The notes beneath the pieces were generated by a model. It had not been told where the DNA came from, did not search any database, and saw nothing but the letters and a program-made list of their open reading frames with translations. Below are positions 19,351 through 22,366 of a stretch of 22,366 nt of DNA, piece after piece. Position 1 is the stretch's first letter; each line of letters starts with the position of its first letter. The position numbers and the translations under genes were made by a program. The stretch comes from Folioceros fuciformis (taxonomy: Eukaryota; Anthocerotophyta; Anthocerotopsida; Anthocerotales). The stretch spans positions 1 through 22,366 of the forward strand of contig JBNGIO010005469.1 of the NCBI GenBank assembly GCA_049999805.1, given 5' to 3'.

Positions 19351-21275
19351 TCAAAATAAAATTATAAGTACAGAGGGCCCGTAGGTCCTATCAGAACCCT
19401 GCGACGGAATAGACCGTGACGTGGACCCCATTTAGCGACCACAGAGGGTGCATGCGTGCCCGGGATCACTCCAGAATCCCTAGGCTTCAGGTGTTAAGTC
19501 GGCAAAATTACCTGGGCATGATTTTCTGCATACACAAGAGCTCTGCCTCCGAACTGGGAATCGATTAAAGTCTCTACAATCTGAAATCGCCGTACCACAT
19601 GCCGTTCGTTAGTTCACAAAACGTGAACCACACTCACGAAGAATTCCATGGAGTACAGGACTCTCAAATCTCACCTGACTCATACTCCATTCACTGTCTG
19701 GAACATATTCAATGAGATACGACCACATCTCAGAGGGTGAGACGCTGGCAAAGTAGTCAAAGCCCAACCCGCCTTTACTGATGGGTTCAGTCAATCCTGG
19801 ATACTGTGAGGCCTGTGGGAAGTAGCAATCGACTCAGCCAAGAGAGTGCTGGTGCTGTGCACACAAGCAATCCAGAATTTGTCAATTAAGAGAAGAGAGG
19901 CAGGATTGTGCATACATCCCCTGCAATTGTGACAATGTTCGAGTTGAGCTTGTGCAGCATCTCAATAGCCAGAATCACATACAGCAATGCATCTCTGTCC
20001 ACGTATTGATTGCAGTAGCTGCACAACCAGAGAAATGTGAGAAAGAGCGAGGAAGCAGTCTATGTAATTCGACCAACATGGAGCTCCTGCGAGCAATTTC
20101 CTGAATGACAGCAGCCTTACTCATTCAAGCCATTTGTGAACTCTGCAAATCCATTGTGGTTGTAAAACATGGACTGCAGCAAATGGAAGTGGAAACCATC
20201 TATTTGATACTGTTCCCCCCACCTGCCATGAGAAAGAAACGTGTGACTTCCAAGCTACCTTGCTCTAGATGCGAACTGCCTGAGAGCAAATTCAAACACA
20301 GCATTCAGAAAGATCAGTCACACTAGAGATCATCGAGGCAGACTAAATCCAATAACCACTTCAACTTTGATAAGAGGTAGCAAAGCACTTCGTATTCACC
20401 ATAATTGCATATGCGGGTGCCTGTATGTTTGTGACGCCCTCGCCGTCCTGCAATGCAAGGGTGAACTCAGCTGCTACAGTGAACGGGATGGTGAACAGAC
20501 TAAAAAAATATCTCAGCATTCTGCACCACTCCTTGCAAGGCAGAGCACACTAACCATCATGGAAGTAACAATCATTAGCACCATCGAATGAAGAAAGGCC
20601 AACCATCTCATCTGCAGCCGCATGTGAGTGGACTATGTCCACGATGAAAAACAGGCCCATTCCTGTTTCATCATGAACTCAAAACATGAGAAACGAAACG
20701 CTGACTTGATGTAAACTGGGCTTCAGTAGCAGGCTTGCAAGGAATGCCTAACGAACCATGGGCACTGTCAACCAGATGTTTGAAATCTTCTGGGGTTCCA
20801 AAGCGACTACTTACCGCAAACATATTCGTAACCTGCCCAGTTGGCAAATTCTGCACATTAAATGGGCGCAGAATAATCTCAACGAACCTTCAAACATGAG
20901 GCACATGAAGAGCACAACAGGGTTGTACCTTATAGCCAGCACTTGCATAGTCTACATGCTCCTGAATACCCATGAGCTGGACAGCGTTGTACCTAGACTT
21001 CTTGACATGAGGAAGAGCCCTATTTGTCATAAAACATGGTTTCTCAGACTGCAAACTACATACTACAGACATTCTGAGCAGGGCACAAAACAAAGGCAAC
21101 GAACCACCAGACTCAATCCATACTTGCCTTCGCAGTAAACTGTTGGAACGTTGTTACACCAAGTTCTTCTCCACTTATTCCGACATGACATTCATAAATT
21201 CGTAATGGCTGTGGTCTCTGGGGACTCTTGTGCTGCCATTGGTGCCGCTGTTGAGGTGGATTCCACATACAGGCG
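19351..21275 (-). pseudogene. Class III (BE1-type) branching-enzyme gene fragment, introns kept
   Basis: Exons read 21275-21128, 21048-20929, 20832-20757, 20662-20555, 20447-20357, 20222-20121, 20018-19916, 19812-19675 and 19580-19512, with a doubtful 19398-19351. All phases match. The roughly 318 residues follow the GH13 branching-enzyme barrel: [132 protein letters not shown] and YAENHAQ. Wording such as HSHAAAD and DGFHFH places it with Arabidopsis BE1/EMB2729, a plastid protein required for embryo development. The usual nucleophile Asp is His, as in that class, and the acid/base Glu is Gly (TIAGD). The N-terminal carbohydrate-binding part and the C-terminal half of the enzyme are not found. 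One intron uses a GC donor (AAG|GCAAGT). An intact gene with very long outer introns remains possible. Confidence 0.85.
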
Positions 21276-21722
21276 CTAAATGTATTACTCCCAACATCTG
21301 AATAGATTGGTTAAGATCAACTTAGCATCATCGTCCATCCTGCAGAACACATTCACATCCTTTGTCTCAGCAGGTTCAACCTGTCGGATATACAGGTCAT
21401 TACATCTGCTGCTACGGGCATTAGAAGAATTTTCCTTACAGCACACACCAATGCCATCAACATTAGAAGAAACCATCAGTCACAGAGTACAGGGTGTGGT
21501 TGATATGCTCACGTGGTTGCAGCGCATTCGCTCAACGTCGAGAAAGCTGTTGAGAAGGCTTCAATGGCCAAAACGAGTATGCACCGCTTGCCGAAGCGGG
21601 AAACAAATGTAGGAGAACAAATACAGCAGACATTCTCTTTGTCCATAGTTCACAAGTTGTGAACATTCTTTGTCCATAGTTCACAGTTCACATCCTAATA
21701 GTAAAAACGGTTGCATTGAAAT
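21276..21722. other. Gap between coiled-coil frame and branching-enzyme fragment
   Basis: No preceding branching-enzyme exon with the required phase (two bases of a split codon) was recognised in these 447 bases on the minus strand. The stretch near 21640-21690 holds a doubled TTTGTCCATAGTTCACA motif. No gene is visible. Confidence 0.5.
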
Positions 21723-22366
21723 TTATGAGTCATCCGAATCTATCACTAAGTGATAGCCTAGAGAGTCAGCTATGCAAACTATTGCCGCAGCTTGAGCAAA
21801 TGTTAGTGGAAACCTGGATATCTTCCATGCTCCATTCTGCCTTTCAAGTAGCGAAAGGACACGAAATTTATCGTCGTGAACATGGGCAGAAAGAATTTTG
21901 TACACATCCACCATGGCTCTAACTTGATCATCAATGGATTGCCAACCTCCAGAGATCTTGATACACTGAAACAACTTCACATCTGAGGATAGAAAATACC
22001 GCCACCAATCAGCTCTGGTTCTTCTATCCTTGGTGTCTCCATACTTCGCCTGCAAGTGTTCTTCAAAGAACTCGAAAAGGCCTCTCAAGTTGTTGGTGCT
22101 TTTTGCCGTTAAGAGATCGAATTCGAGATCCTGAATTCTTCGTTGACAGAAAGAAATGGCCACCTCCTTAGCCCTCGAAGTTTCTACGGCCCGCTGCCCG
22201 GCTTCTACGGCCCGCTGCCCGGCTACTATGGCCTGCTGCAAGGCTTGATCCTTAGCCCTCGAAGCTTCTATGGCCTGCTCAAAGGCTTGCTCCCTAGCCT
22301 GCTGCACGGCTTGCTCCTTAGCCTGCTGCAAGGCTTGCTCCCTAGCCCTCGAAGCTTCTATGGCCT
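21723..22366 (-). CDS. Uncharacterised protein with repetitive Ala/Gln-rich helix, 5' end outside window
   Basis: One frame is open from the window edge to TAA at 21725-21723, at least 213 residues. The N-terminal 70 or so are a repetitive, uninterrupted helix with 8-residue units (REQALQQA, KEQAVQQA, REQAFEQA), two exact 7-residue units (RAVEAGQ) and recurring ASRAK, probably a coiled coil. The C-terminal part is not repetitive: FCQRRIQDLEFDLL, ADWWRYFLSSDVKLFQCIKI, WQSIDDQVRAMVDVYKILSA, HVHDDKFRVLSLLERQNG and FAQAAAIVCIADSLGY, a mixed hydrophobic pattern of a folded helical domain. I do not recognise the family. No signal peptide or membrane segment is seen in the visible part. The start, and whether it joins any upstream exon, cannot be determined. 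Confidence 0.6.
   Translation of the reverse strand, partial: AIEASRAREQALQQAKEQAVQQAREQAFEQAIEASRAKDQALQQAIVAGQRAVEAGQRAVETSRAKEVAISFCQRRIQDLEFDLLTAKSTNNLRGLFEFFEEHLQAKYGDTKDRRTRADWWRYFLSSDVKLFQCIKISGGWQSIDDQVRAMVDVYKILSAHVHDDKFRVLSLLERQNGAWKISRFPLTFAQAAAIVCIADSLGYHLVIDSDDS

Overview
This is nuclear DNA from a land plant, probably a seed-free vascular plant such as a fern or lycophyte. The evidence is GT-AG spliced genes, a plant-type tRNA-Ser(GCU), PLS-class pentatricopeptide repeat (PPR) sequence, remains of Ty1/copia and Ty3/gypsy chromovirus elements, and a class III (BE1-type) starch-branching-enzyme relative. The fern/lycophyte guess rests only on the style of the PPR repeats. Two runs of N (3764-3773 and 4388-4487) are assembly gaps.

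Left part (1-4600): the 3' half of a decayed copia element (reverse transcriptase, RNase H, polypurine tract, start of the 3' LTR) reads rightwards. A perfect heptamer array, a dispersed repeat with a related copy 10 kb away, a well-formed tRNA-Ser(GCU) gene and two tandem arrays follow.

Centre-left (4614-8557, minus strand): a nine-exon gene that open-frame searches miss because its diagnostic domain is spread over several exons of 66-99 bases. Joined by matching splice phases, it encodes about 696 residues with a canonical bromodomain and a weak SANT/MYB-like segment before it, like BRD8. This is the best candidate for an intact protein-coding gene. Its upstream side is pyrimidine-rich on the coding strand (about 8558-9550) and then AT-rich.

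Centre (10285-12591, plus strand): a PLS-class PPR gene made of blocks repeating every 312 bases. It is broken by frameshifts, a TAG codon, a 48-base deletion and a scrambled C-terminal E domain.

Right-centre (12.6-19.35 kb): mostly repeats. These are the second dispersed-repeat copy, the 3' end of a chromovirus with a 9-base expansion in its chromodomain, a minus-strand copia remnant (primer-binding site, gag, zinc knuckle, protease), a PPR scrap, and a pair of direct repeats (17551-17697 and 18690-18928) that differ by exactly four 23-base units and enclose an exon-like 40-codon frame.

Right end (19.35-22.37 kb, minus strand): nine well-supported exons and one doubtful exon of a class III branching enzyme. 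They cover only the core of the catalytic barrel, keep their introns and reading frames, and lack recognisable 5' and 3' parts. Both key catalytic carboxylates are absent. Just upstream on the same strand is an uncharacterised open frame with an Ala/Gln/Glu-rich repetitive helix and a conserved-looking C-terminal region; it runs off the window edge.
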